A stretch of 64,000 nt of DNA, taken from positions 1,426,001 through 1,490,000 of the forward strand of contig NZ_CP041040.1 of NCBI RefSeq assembly GCF_006385575.1. The letters are read 5' to 3'. The first letter of the stretch is position 1. Each line of letters begins with the position of its first letter. The position numbers and the translations under genes were made by a program. Source of the stretch: Microbacterium foliorum (GTDB lineage: Bacteria > Actinomycetota > Actinomycetes > Actinomycetales > Microbacteriaceae). The notes under the pieces are model-generated. The model was not told the origin of the DNA, ran no database searches, and saw only the letters and a program-made list of their open reading frames with translations. Shown one piece after another: positions 21,168 through 29,458 of the stretch.

Positions 21168-21978
21168 GACGACGACGAAGACGCGCAGCGTCACGGTTGC
21201 GCAGCGCACGCTGCTGCTTTCCTGGGCGGGTGTGACCGACGTCGGTCGGCGCCGCGAGACGAATCAGGACGCGTTCTTCGCGGACTACCCGCTGTTCATC
21301 GTCGCCGATGGCATGGGCGGTCACGCCGGTGGTGAGATCGCGAGCCGGAGCACGGTCAAACGACTCGACGCCGTCGTCGCGGCGGGCGCGGTCGATCGCG
21401 GATCCATCGAGGGAGCGCTCGAGCTGGCCGTCGCCGACATCGCCGACCATCCTGAGACCACGGACGAAGGCACCGGCACCACTCTCACCGGAGTCTTCCT
21501 CGAGTTCGAGGGCGACGAACCGCACTGGACCTCGCTCAACATCGGCGATTCGCGCGTATACCTCCTCAGGGACGAGCGTCTGGTGCAGATCACCACTGAC
21601 CACTCTGTCGTCCAGGAGCTCATCGCAGCAGGCAAGATCAGCCCCGAAGAGGCTGAAGGGCACCCGTACAGCAACGTGATCACACGAGCGGTGGGAGCGA
21701 GTGAGCTCACTGCTCCCGACTACGTCACCCTCGATGTCCGTCCTGGCGACCGGTTCGTGATCTGCTCGGATGGGCTGACGAAAGAGCTGACCGACTACGG
21801 CATCCAGCATTTCCTCCGTGAGAACGCCGATCCCGCGGCCGCTGTCGATGCAATGCTCGCAGCGGCGTTGGAGAACGGGGGGCGCGACAACGTGACGCTC
21901 GTCATCGTGCAGATCGCAGACGAGTCCTCCTCCACACCGGACGAGTCCTCCTCCACACCGGACGAGTCCGCCGAATAG
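21160..21978 (+). CDS. PP2C-family serine/threonine protein phosphatase
   Basis: The 272-residue protein is a metal-dependent phosphatase of the PppA/PstP type. The metal-binding motifs are all present: RRRETNQDAFF, VADGMGGHAGGE, TTLTGVFLEF, NIGDSRVYLLRD and GGRDNVTLVIVQ. It has no membrane segment, so it is cytosolic, unlike the membrane-bound PstP of the division cluster. Its last 15 residues are a duplicated acidic unit (SSSTPDE twice). GTG 21160 has GGAGG seven bases before. The neighbouring EssC/FtsK-like ATPase starts 39 bases after its stop on the same strand and is probably co-transcribed. Confidence 0.93.
   Translation: MAETTTKTRSVTVAQRTLLLSWAGVTDVGRRRETNQDAFFADYPLFIVADGMGGHAGGEIASRSTVKRLDAVVAAGAVDRGSIEGALELAVADIADHPETTDEGTGTTLTGVFLEFEGDEPHWTSLNIGDSRVYLLRDERLVQITTDHSVVQELIAAGKISPEEAEGHPYSNVITRAVGASELTAPDYVTLDVRPGDRFVICSDGLTKELTDYGIQHFLRENADPAAAVDAMLAAALENGGRDNVTLVIVQIADESSSTPDESSSTPDESAE
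21919..21969 (+). repeat. Tandem 21-base repeat in the 3' end of the PP2C gene
   Basis: A 21-base unit is repeated exactly (21919-21939 and 21940-21959/60) with nine bases of a third copy. It encodes the acidic tail DESSSTP. Identical copies suggest recent slippage. Confidence 0.85.
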
Positions 21979-22017
21979 CGGCCGATCCCTGGGGAGGGCT
22001 CACTCGGCGCCTCTTCC

Positions 22018-24798
22018 ATGGGGTCCACTGGTGACATGGACTCTCTGCCGATAGCGATCCCTGCCGCCCCTGTGCCCGCTCGCAGGCCACCCACGCCGTT
22101 CATCGCGGCGCTCGTGCCGGTGGCCGCCGGAGTGGTGCTCTGGCTGGTCACCGGCTCCCTGTTCTCGCTGTGTTTCGCGGCTCTCGGGCCCCTGATGACC
22201 TTCGCGTCGCTGATCGACGGGTCGCGCTCCCGGAGGAAGGCGTTCCGGGCAGCCGAGGCCGAGAGCGCGGCGGCCTGGTCGCTCGCTGACGCACAGCTGA
22301 CACGGCTCCACGACGATGAGCGTCAGATGCGATGGCACCGGCATCCTGATGCGGCGGCAGGTCTTGCGCAACCGCCGTTGCGCGGCCTAGAACCACCGGG
22401 CGCCGACACCGAGATCGTCGTCGGCAGCGGGGTCGGCAACAGCGCCGTGCGCGCATCGGGAGGCGACGGGGAGCGCGAACGCGAGTTCCGGACGCGATGC
22501 GCCAGGCTCGAGAATGTGCCGATCACGGTTCCGCTCAGCGGCGGTCTGGGGCTGCGGGGTGCGCACCCCGTCGTCGCCGCTGTGACGAGAGCGCTCGTGG
22601 TGCAGCTGTGTCTGAGATTCGGTGCCGCTCAGATGTCGATCGTCGGCCCTCATCTGGAGCAGTTGGGAGTGGCAGGGTTCCCACAGTCGCGTTTCGTGCA
22701 GCGCGGTTCGTTTCGTCTCGCGGTCGCGCGAAGCGGAGAGCCTCGGCCGTCGGCTGATGCTGTGATCTGGCTCCTCGGCCGTGACGAGGATGTCCCGGAG
22801 GGGATCACGACGGTCGTCGACATCGTCGAGCCGCACCGCGCGAGAGTCCGCACGCCGCAGGGGATCATCGAGGTCGCCGCTGAGTGCATGTCCCGCGATC
22901 AGGCACTCGCCACCGGAGAAGAGCGATCGGGTGAGGGAGACGAGCTGGACTCGCTCCCGGCCGGGGTGGCGCTCAGCGATCTGTGCCAGCCCGCGTCGCA
23001 GGTCGGGTTGGCGGCGGTGGTGGGCCGAGGTGAACGCGACGACATCCTCCTCGACATCGTCGACGACGGACCGCACGCCATCGTGACCGGCACGACTGGC
23101 AGCGGCAAGAGCGAGCTGCTGGTGACGTGGGTGACGGCCATGGCGAGCAACCATGGCCCGGACCGAGTGACCTTCGTCCTGGCGGATTTCAAAGGAGGCA
23201 CGGCCTTCGAACCGCTTCGGATGCTCCCGCAGGTGGCCGCGGTCATCACGGATCTCGATGAGGAGGGGGCACGCAGGGGAGTGTCCAGCCTGACCGCAGA
23301 GCTGCGCCGCCGTGAGTCCGTCCTCGCAGAGGCCGGCGCACGTGATGTGCGGGAGATCGGAATGGCGAGGCTCGTGATCGTGGTCGACGAGTTCGCTGCA
23401 TTGGTTCAGGATCATGCCGATCTCGGGGCCGTGTTCACTGACATCGCGGCCAGGGGCAGAGCGCTCGGCATGCACTTGATCCTCGGAACCCAGCGCGCTT
23501 CGGGCGTGATTCGCGACGCACTGGCCGCCAACTGCCCGCTCCGAGTGAGTCTGCGCGTCGCGGACGCCGCAGACAGCCGCGCTGTCATCGGCACCGACGG
23601 TGCGGCGGATCTTCCGGGCGGGGTGGAGTCCAGGGGCCTGGCGCTGGTCCGTCGTCCTCAGGATGCCGAGCCGATGGCGATGAGAGTGGCGTTGACGGGC
23701 GCGGCCGACCTGAGAGCCGTCACCCTGAGGTGGGCCGACGCCGACGTCCCGCACAGCCCGTGGCTGCCCATGCTTCCGCTCATGCTCCCGCTGGCAGCGC
23801 TCCAGCCCGAGATGCGGAGCGGCAGTGTCATCCTGGGGCGAGCCGACGATCCGGAGCGTCAGCGCCAGCCGCTCGAGTCGCTCTCGATCGGCTCCGACCG
23901 CGGAATCGTGTTTCTCGGCGGACCGGGGTCTGGGCGCACCTCGGCGCTGCGTGCGCTGGCGAAGCAGCATGACGAACCGTTCTGGATACCGTCCGATCCG
24001 GAGGGCGCCTGGGACACCGTGGTCGCTCTGGCCGCAGACGGGTCACGCGGTCCAGGACTCGTTCTCTGCGATGACATCGACGTCAGGATCAGCGAGCTGC
24101 CGCTCGAATACGGTCAGCATGCCGCGCAGCTCTGGGAGCAGATCCTGCGGCACGGGTCCGGGACCACCTTCGCGCTCACAGCGACAAGAGCAGCCGGCCC
24201 CCTGGGGCGACTTCTCGATGCACTGCCGCTCCGCGGGCTGCTGAGGATGCCGAGCCGCGTTGATCATCTCGCCGCAGGCGGGGACTCCGCAGGTTTCGAT
24301 CGAGACCGACCGCCGGGGCGGATGCGGATGGGCGATCGAGAGATCCAGCTGGTCTGGGTCCCCGAGGAGCGACTGCGATCGTCGGGACCCGGCCGCGGTG
24401 CTTCTCGTTATCGGGGCGATCACGGGTGGTCGCCGCGCGCCGCGCTCACCGCACTCGTCACCGCCGGAGTGGCCACGGTCGCCGAATCGCTGGCAGCCGC
24501 CCATCCAGGCTGCGATGTGGTGGCGCTCACGGGTGAACCTCGCGACCTGCAGGACTCGACGCGTCCGACGATGCTGATCGGTGAAGCGGATGCCTGGCAA
24601 CGCAACTGGCCGCTGTGGCAGCGGGTGCGCCGAGAGGGAGAGGCCCTCATCCGGGCCGAGAGCGCCACAGAGCTGCGGCAACTCGCGGGTGTGCGTGAAC
24701 TCCCGCCTTACGCGCGACCGCACGCCGGGCGCGCCTGGTCGCTGATCGGCGATGCCGGGCCCCGTCGTGTCGTCATCCCGGCGCTCGCGCCCCGGTGA
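22018..24798 (+). CDS. Orphan EssC/EccC-like FtsK-SpoIIIE ATPase
   Basis: The 926-residue protein has two adjacent N-terminal membrane helices (about residues 27-66) followed by a coil and two ATPase modules. The first has Walker A GTTGSGKSE (358-366), Walker B LVIVVDEFAAL and the sensor LGTQRASGV, so it looks active. The second, near 634, reads GGPGSGRTS with Arg in place of the P-loop Lys, and LVLCDDID as a Walker B, so it is degenerate. This plan matches the type VII secretion motor EssC/EccC, which has several FtsK-like ATPases with inactive distal ones. No WXG100, EccB, EccD or mycosin gene is in the window, so secretion is inference. Either ATG 22018 or ATG 22036 (GGTGA before it) is the start. 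Confidence 0.8.
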   Translation: MGSTGDMDSLPIAIPAAPVPARRPPTPFIAALVPVAAGVVLWLVTGSLFSLCFAALGPLMTFASLIDGSRSRRKAFRAAEAESAAAWSLADAQLTRLHDDERQMRWHRHPDAAAGLAQPPLRGLEPPGADTEIVVGSGVGNSAVRASGGDGEREREFRTRCARLENVPITVPLSGGLGLRGAHPVVAAVTRALVVQLCLRFGAAQMSIVGPHLEQLGVAGFPQSRFVQRGSFRLAVARSGEPRPSADAVIWLLGRDEDVPEGITTVVDIVEPHRARVRTPQGIIEVAAECMSRDQALATGEERSGEGDELDSLPAGVALSDLCQPASQVGLAAVVGRGERDDILLDIVDDGPHAIVTGTTGSGKSELLVTWVTAMASNHGPDRVTFVLADFKGGTAFEPLRMLPQVAAVITDLDEEGARRGVSSLTAELRRRESVLAEAGARDVREIGMARLVIVVDEFAALVQDHADLGAVFTDIAARGRALGMHLILGTQRASGVIRDALAANCPLRVSLRVADAADSRAVIGTDGAADLPGGVESRGLALVRRPQDAEPMAMRVALTGAADLRAVTLRWADADVPHSPWLPMLPLMLPLAALQPEMRSGSVILGRADDPERQRQPLESLSIGSDRGIVFLGGPGSGRTSALRALAKQHDEPFWIPSDPEGAWDTVVALAADGSRGPGLVLCDDIDVRISELPLEYGQHAAQLWEQILRHGSGTTFALTATRAAGPLGRLLDALPLRGLLRMPSRVDHLAAGGDSAGFDRDRPPGRMRMGDREIQLVWVPEERLRSSGPGRGASRYRGDHGWSPRAALTALVTAGVATVAESLAAAHPGCDVVALTGEPRDLQDSTRPTMLIGEADAWQRNWPLWQRVRREGEALIRAESATELRQLAGVRELPPYARPHAGRAWSLIGDAGPRRVVIPALAPR

Positions 24799-24817
24799 TG
24801 AGCAGTGCGTCGTGCGG

Positions 24818-25813
24818 TCAGATGCCGCTGCCGGGGCGGACTGCTCCGACTTCCTCGCCGCCACCGAGCACCTCGAGCGGCAGGGCGGCTGCGAGAGTCG
24901 CGACCTCGGAATCGGTGAGTCCGCCTGCGCGTGCGAGCAGAGTCGCGGCCACGATGGTGGATGCGCGTGCGCCGCCGTCGAGCATCTTCAATGCCACAGT
25001 CGTTCCGTTCGGAGCGACCATGACCATGATTCCCTCTGCGCCGCCCTTCGCGAACACCCCGAGCTTCTCGATCGCGATCGTGTCAGGGCGACCCGGGCCG
25101 TCGATGGTCCACGGGTGCTCGCGCACCGCGCGCACCAGGGAGCCGGCGACCCGGTGCAGGGCGAAGGGGGAGCGATCCGAGGCGGTGCCGATCCGGTGGA
25201 TCGAACGGGCGAGGCCCGTCAACGTGATCGCATAGACCGGGGCGCCGCATCCGTCGATCGCTGTATGGGCGACCTTCTCGCCGGTCAGGCGCTCGATGAC
25301 ATCGCGGATGTGCATCTGAAGCGGGTGAGCGGGGTCGAGGTAGCTGTCGGTGGGCCAGCCGGTCGCGACGCAGGCGCGAAGCATCGCCGCGTGCTTGCCG
25401 GAGCAGTTCATGCGGATGCGGGTCTGCACACCGTGCTCGCGCACGAGCTCGTCGCGGGCGGACGTATCACCGGGCCACGCCGGCGGGCAGCCCAGGTGAT
25501 CCTCGGTGAGACCGCCCTCGGTGAGTACGTCGCGGACCACTGCGGCGTGACGGTCGGTGCCGCTGTGGCTCGCCGTCGACAGGGCGAGCTGCTCGTCCTC
25601 GAGTGCTGCTCCGGCTGTGATGCACGCCACGGCCTGCAGCGGCTTGAGGCTCGAGCGAGGCAGGATCAGAGCGTCCGCGTTCCCATAGCGCGCGACGATG
25701 TCGCCCTCAGGTGAGAGGACCACCGCCGCTCCCGCATGGCGGGACTCGATGAACCCGCTTCGTTCGACGACGGCAAGTTCCACGGCATCTTGAACGGTGA
25801 GAGTCTCCAGCAC
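24818..25813 (-). CDS. Asparaginase II-family protein (PF06089-like)
   Basis: The 331-residue protein matches the 'L-asparaginase II' family named after a Rhizobium etli enzyme, unrelated to E. coli AnsB: VELAVVERSGFIESRHAGA at the N-terminus, LPRSSLKPLQAVA, SHSGTDRHAAVVR, NCSGKHAAMLRAC, TAIDGCGAPVYAITL and the glycine motif KGGAEGIMV. It probably hydrolyses asparagine or a related amide in the cytosol. An ATG at 25927 would add 38 unconserved residues and overlap the divergent OsmC gene. GTG 25813 is preferred because TATCCT lies six bases before it on the minus strand, predicting a leaderless start. It converges on the EssC-like gene. Confidence 0.85.
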   Translation of the reverse strand: MLETLTVQDAVELAVVERSGFIESRHAGAAVVLSPEGDIVARYGNADALILPRSSLKPLQAVACITAGAALEDEQLALSTASHSGTDRHAAVVRDVLTEGGLTEDHLGCPPAWPGDTSARDELVREHGVQTRIRMNCSGKHAAMLRACVATGWPTDSYLDPAHPLQMHIRDVIERLTGEKVAHTAIDGCGAPVYAITLTGLARSIHRIGTASDRSPFALHRVAGSLVRAVREHPWTIDGPGRPDTIAIEKLGVFAKGGAEGIMVMVAPNGTTVALKMLDGGARASTIVAATLLARAGGLTDSEVATLAAALPLEVLGGGEEVGAVRPGSGI

Positions 25814-25819
25814 CTCCCA

Positions 25820-25825
25820 AGGATA
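25820..25825 (-). promoter_or_regulatory. Predicted -10 box (TATCCT), leaderless asparaginase gene
   Basis: On the minus strand TATCCT is followed by TGGGAG and GTG 25813. The spacing supports this start. Confidence 0.45.
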
Positions 25826-25894
25826 TCGTTGGTTGGGCGCACGCAGTGCCAGGCGCGGAGATCGTCGAGGGCTTCCCGGTGGCAGACTGTTCGC

Positions 25895-26389
25895 ATGGGA
25901 GATCGACCAGCGCCGCTCGGCGAGCACCGCTATTCACTCAGCTCGACCTGGACCGGCAACTCCGGCACGGGCACCAGCGGCTATCGCGAGTATCGTCGCG
26001 ACGTCACGCTTGAGGTCGCAGGCAAGCCCGACATCCTCGCCTCCGCCGACAAGCCGTTCCGGGGTGATCCGTCGCGGTGGAATCCCGAGGATCTGCTGCT
26101 CGCGTCGCTCTCCGAGTGCCATCTGCTCTCCTACCTGCACGCGTGCGTCACCGCGGGTGTCGTCGTCGTCTCCTATCGCGACTCGGCGTCGGGGATGATG
26201 CGAGAGGACGGAAAGGGCGGCGGCGCGTTCGTCGAAGTGATGCTGCGTCCGGAGGTCGTCGTCGCCGATGCCTCGATGATCGACGCGGCCGAGCGGGCTC
26301 ATGCGCAGGCCAATGCGTGGTGCTTCATCGCGAACTCGATGAACTTCCCCGTGCGGCACCAGGCATCGGTGCGCGCCGAGACGAGCTGA
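25895..26389 (+). CDS. OsmC-family protein
   Basis: OsmC/Ohr proteins are thiol peroxidases acting on organic hydroperoxides, although many family members are uncharacterised. The 164-residue protein has the two conserved cysteine regions: LLASLSECHLLSYLHAC (first half) and AHAQANAWCFIANSMNFPV (second half). The fold's beta-strand region FVEVMLRPEVVV lies between them. The motif order is closer to the OsmC/YhfA-like subgroup than to classical Ohr. ATG 25895 lies six bases after CAGACT, a weak -10, and the frame upstream is not conserved. It diverges from the asparaginase gene and converges on plsC. Confidence 0.88.
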   Translation: MGDRPAPLGEHRYSLSSTWTGNSGTGTSGYREYRRDVTLEVAGKPDILASADKPFRGDPSRWNPEDLLLASLSECHLLSYLHACVTAGVVVVSYRDSASGMMREDGKGGGAFVEVMLRPEVVVADASMIDAAERAHAQANAWCFIANSMNFPVRHQASVRAETS

Positions 26390-26403
26390 GCTGGCGGTCC
26401 GCG

Positions 26404-27183
26404 TCAGCGGCGCTCGTGGGGGAGCGCCTGCTTGATCTTCTCGATCGCGCCCTGCGCGGGAGCCTCGTTGTAGGCGTCGGCCAGCTCCTGGCCGGAAAGA
26501 GCATGGATCGCGGCCATGATCTCGTCCGTCGCGAGTCTGCGGGCGCGACCGCTCGTGGCGGGGCCATGCGGCGAGAGGTCGAGCGGCTCACCGAAGCGCA
26601 CCGTGATCCGTTCCTTCAGAGTCGGCATCTTCGCGCCGACCGGCATGACTTTGTCCGTGCCGATCAATCCGACCGGGACGACCGGTGCACCGGTCTGCAA
26701 CGCCAGGAAGGCCACGCCCGTGCGCCCCTTGTACAGGCGTCCGTCGGTCGAGCGTGTGCCCTCGGGGTAGAGCGCGACGGCGAGGCCTTCGTCGAGCAGC
26801 TGGCGTTGTACGTCGAGGGCATCGAGGGCGGCCTTGCCCGCCCCACGGCGTACGGAGATCGCGCCGATGGACTCGAAGAACGTCTTGCTGAGCCAGCCTT
26901 TGAACCCCGTCCCCTCGAAATAGGTGGACTTCGCCAGAAAATGCACGGGGCGCGGAGCGGCCACCGGAATCGCGATCGAGTCGATGAAGGACAGGTGATT
27001 GCTTGCGAAGATGACCGCGCCGTCCTTCGGGACGTTCTCCCTGCCCTCGATACGGGGCCGGTAGATCGTGCGCGCCAACGGGGTGATGAGGCTGCGGCCG
27101 AGCGCATAGGCCATGCCTGCGTGACGAGGCTTCTCAGTCTCTGAGGGCGAAGTTTCGGGCTCCACGGACTGGTCAGACGTCAT
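26404..27183 (-). CDS. plsC: 1-acyl-sn-glycerol-3-phosphate acyltransferase
   Basis: PlsC adds the second acyl chain to lysophosphatidic acid, giving phosphatidic acid for membrane lipids. The 259-residue protein has the catalytic NHLSFID (HX4D, His63/Asp68), the substrate motif YPEGTRSTDG, and VPVGLIGTDKV. It lacks a clear long membrane helix and is probably membrane-associated. The first 20 residues (TSDQSVEPETSPSETEKPR) are polar and poorly conserved, so a later start is possible; however TAATCT lies six bases before ATG 27183, supporting it. It diverges from the FKBP gene across a palindrome. Confidence 0.9.
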   Translation of the reverse strand: MTSDQSVEPETSPSETEKPRHAGMAYALGRSLITPLARTIYRPRIEGRENVPKDGAVIFASNHLSFIDSIAIPVAAPRPVHFLAKSTYFEGTGFKGWLSKTFFESIGAISVRRGAGKAALDALDVQRQLLDEGLAVALYPEGTRSTDGRLYKGRTGVAFLALQTGAPVVPVGLIGTDKVMPVGAKMPTLKERITVRFGEPLDLSPHGPATSGRARRLATDEIMAAIHALSGQELADAYNEAPAQGAIEKIKQALPHERR

Positions 27184-27189
27184 CAGAGA

Positions 27190-27195
27190 AGATTA
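27190..27195 (-). promoter_or_regulatory. Predicted -10 box (TAATCT), leaderless plsC
   Basis: On the minus strand TAATCT is followed by TCTCTG and the ATG of plsC at 27183. A palindrome abuts the box on its upstream side. Confidence 0.45.
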
Positions 27196-27215
27196 CCCCG
27201 GCAATCATGCCGGGG
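27196..27215. repeat. Seven-base inverted repeat in a divergent promoter region
   Basis: CCCCGGC and GCCGGGG flank AATCAT, perfectly symmetrical, between plsC and the FKBP gene. It lies in the -10/-35 spacer of the predicted plsC promoter. With genes leaving on both sides it is more likely an operator than a terminator. Confidence 0.5.
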
Positions 27216-27306
27216 CGGGAATGAAGCGCCAGCGCGCGCCTCCCAGCCTCAGCAAAGGGGCGTGCGAGATGATGGGGTGTCCCGCCCGCGATCCTGAGGT
27301 TCAACT

Positions 27307-28296
27307 GTGCGCAAGCGTCCGCTTATCGTCCTGTCCACCGTCGCCGCGGCGACTCTTCTGCTGGCCGGGTGCTCCGGAGGAGCCACCCCGGAGTCCACCG
27401 CCACCCCCGACGCGTCTTCCGAGAGCTCCTGCCTCGCTGACATCGGGTCGGGCGCAGGCTCTGATGCCGTGTCCGTCGAAGGATCCGGGGCAGATGCCAA
27501 GGTCTCCGTGCCCGAGGGCACGGACCTCGCCGAGGCCGAGCGTTCGGTCGTGGTCGAGGGCGATGGCGACGACGTCATGCCCGGAGACCTCGTATCGCTG
27601 CGCTACCAGCTCATCGACGCCACGACCAACGAGGTGCTCAGCACCTCGGAGCGCGGCCCCGACGGGGTTCTGTCCGCTCTCCTCGCCGTTCAGCAGCCGC
27701 AGCAGATCGTCGACCCGACGCAGTCCACCGTCTTCACCGTCGCGGCCGAGTGCCTCCCGATCGGTTCGAGCGTCGTCCTGACCCTTCCCGCAGCACAGGA
27801 AGGCATGAACCCGAGCGTGCTCTATGTCGAGACGATCGACCAGGTTCCCACGACGGCTTCCGGGTCCGATGTCGACGCGACCGATGGCATGCCCGTCGTC
27901 GAGCTCGACGATGCCGGTTCGCCGACCATCACGATCCCCGACTCCGATGCCCCCGCCGAGACCGAGGTGGCCGTCCTCAAGCAGGGTGACGGTGCTGTCG
28001 TCGGCGCGGGTGACCTGGTCACGGTGCAGTACCGCGGCGTGAAGTGGTCGGACGGCTCCGAGTTCGATTCCAGCTGGAGCCGGGACGCAGCGCCGTCGCA
28101 GTTCCCGACCAGCGGAGTGGTCCCCGGGTTCAAGATGGCCCTCGAGGGCCAGAAGGTCGGGTCGCAGGTGGTCGTCGCCATGCCGCCGAAGGACGGCTAC
28201 GGCGAGGGCGAGCCCAACGACACCGATCTGACCGGGGAGACCCTCGTCTTCGTCGTCGACATCCTCGCGACCACTCCGGTAGAGCAGGCACCGTAA
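27307..28296 (+). CDS. FKBP-type peptidyl-prolyl isomerase lipoprotein
   Basis: The 329-residue protein starts with a lipoprotein signal (VRKRPLIVLS then a hydrophobic core and LAGC, lipidated Cys22), followed by a Ser/Thr/Ala linker. The C-terminal domain (about 225-325) is a good FKBP: GDLVTVQYRGVKWSDGSEFDSSW, the FPTSGVVPGFKMALEGQKVG strand and VVVAMPPKDGYGEG. An earlier region (about 75-185: GDLVSLRYQLIDATTNEVL, GSSVVLTLP) resembles a degenerate FKBP fold. It should fold proteins outside the membrane. GTG 27307 is chosen for the signal peptide; the ribosome binding site TGAGG is modest. dxr follows after 36 bases, but dxr has its own -10. Confidence 0.92.
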   Translation: MRKRPLIVLSTVAAATLLLAGCSGGATPESTATPDASSESSCLADIGSGAGSDAVSVEGSGADAKVSVPEGTDLAEAERSVVVEGDGDDVMPGDLVSLRYQLIDATTNEVLSTSERGPDGVLSALLAVQQPQQIVDPTQSTVFTVAAECLPIGSSVVLTLPAAQEGMNPSVLYVETIDQVPTTASGSDVDATDGMPVVELDDAGSPTITIPDSDAPAETEVAVLKQGDGAVVGAGDLVTVQYRGVKWSDGSEFDSSWSRDAAPSQFPTSGVVPGFKMALEGQKVGSQVVVAMPPKDGYGEGEPNDTDLTGETLVFVVDILATTPVEQAP

Positions 28297-28320
28297 GACA
28301 GCGGGGCCGGGGGCTTGCCA

Positions 28321-28326
28321 TAGGCT
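28321..28326 (+). promoter_or_regulatory. Predicted -10 box (TAGGCT), leaderless dxr
   Basis: TAGGCT is followed by GGCGGC and ATG 28333; no ribosome binding site is present. Confidence 0.5.
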
Positions 28327-28332
28327 GGCGGC

Positions 28333-29415
28333 ATGCGTCGCATCATCGTCCTCGGCTCCACCGGCTCCATCGGCACACAGGCGCTCGACGTCATCCGCGC
28401 CAATCCCCGTCGTTTCGAACTCGTCGGGCTCGCCGCGGGGTCGAACGCCGAGATGCTCGCGGAACAGGCCGCGAGCTTCCACGTCGACAGCACCGCACTG
28501 GGTGCGGCCGAGGCCGAGCAGCTGGTACGCGATGTCGAGGCCGACGTGGTGCTCAACGCGATCACCGGATCGATCGGACTCGGTTCCACCCTCGCAGCGT
28601 TGAAGGCCGGCAGAACCCTCGCTCTCGCGAACAAGGAATCCCTCATCGTCGGCGGTGAGCTGGTTCTCGCAGCCGCCGCCCCAGACCAGATCGTCCCCGT
28701 CGACTCTGAGCACTCCGCGCTCGCGCAGGCGCTGCGCAGCGGCACTCACGCCGAAGTGCGACGCCTCGTCGTGACGGCATCCGGTGGGCCTTTCCGCGGG
28801 CGTTCACGCGAGCAGATGCTCGAGGTCACCCCGCAGGAGGCGCTTGCGCACCCGACATGGGACATGGGCCGCATGGTCACGACGAACTCCGCGACGCTGG
28901 TCAACAAGGGTCTCGAGGTGATCGAGGCGCACCTGCTGTTCGACGTCGCCTACGACGACATCGAGGTCGTCGTGCACCCGCAGTCGATCGTGCACTCGAT
29001 GGTCGAGTTCATCGACGGGTCGACGATCGCCCAGGCATCCCCACCGGACATGCGTCTTCCGATCTCGCTGGGGCTCGACTGGCCGAGCCGCGTCGGCGGA
29101 GTCGGACGCCCTCTCGACTGGACCCAGGCGACCTCCTGGACCTTCGAGCCGCTCGACGACGTCGCTTTCCCGTCTGTCGATCTCGCCAAGGCCGTGGGCC
29201 GAGCGGGCGCGACGTTCCCCGCGGTCTACAACGCGGCCAACGAGCAGGCGGTCGATGCCTTCCATGAGGGGCGCCTGCCGTTCCTCGGCATCGTCGACAC
29301 GATCGCACGGGTGGTCGACGCCCACGAGCCGCCGCAGACCCTGACCATCGAATCGCTCGCCGACGCCGAGGAGTGGGCGCGCCGCAAGGCCGACCAGCTG
29401 ATCGCACGAGCCTGA
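28333..29415 (+). CDS. dxr: 1-deoxy-D-xylulose-5-phosphate reductoisomerase
   Basis: Dxr converts DXP to MEP with NADPH, the committed step of the non-mevalonate isoprenoid pathway. The 360-residue protein has the NADPH motif [14 protein letters not shown] at residues 6-19, the [10 protein letters not shown] segment, the metal site [12 protein letters not shown], the flexible loop TASGGPFR, and the [14 protein letters not shown] helix. ispG, a later enzyme of the same pathway, is encoded 7 kb downstream. The ATG is six bases after a TAGGCT box, so the mRNA is probably leaderless. The gene ends at a strong bidirectional terminator facing murE. Confidence 0.96.
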   Translation: MRRIIVLGSTGSIGTQALDVIRANPRRFELVGLAAGSNAEMLAEQAASFHVDSTALGAAEAEQLVRDVEADVVLNAITGSIGLGSTLAALKAGRTLALANKESLIVGGELVLAAAAPDQIVPVDSEHSALAQALRSGTHAEVRRLVVTASGGPFRGRSREQMLEVTPQEALAHPTWDMGRMVTTNSATLVNKGLEVIEAHLLFDVAYDDIEVVVHPQSIVHSMVEFIDGSTIAQASPPDMRLPISLGLDWPSRVGGVGRPLDWTQATSWTFEPLDDVAFPSVDLAKAVGRAGATFPAVYNAANEQAVDAFHEGRLPFLGIVDTIARVVDAHEPPQTLTIESLADAEEWARRKADQLIARA

Positions 29416-29418
29416 CGC

Positions 29419-29453
29419 GAGAGCGGCCGCAGCGGATCGCTGCGGCCGCTCTC
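29419..29453. terminator. Bidirectional terminator between dxr and murE
   Basis: A perfect 16-pair stem (left arm starts GAGAGCGGCC at 29419, right arm ends GGCCGCTCTC at 29453) with a three-base loop lies four bases after the dxr stop and six before the murE stop on the other strand. Confidence 0.85.
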
Positions 29454-29458
29454 CAGGG

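Noticed and set aside
25814..25927. ATG 25927 as the start of the asparaginase-family gene
   Set aside because: It adds 38 unconserved residues and overlaps the divergent OsmC gene. GTG 25813 has a properly spaced TATCCT and begins just before the conserved sequence.
27196..27215. The CCCCGGC/GCCGGGG palindrome as a terminator
   Set aside because: Genes are transcribed away from it on both sides, so neither transcript would end there; it is listed as an inverted repeat instead.
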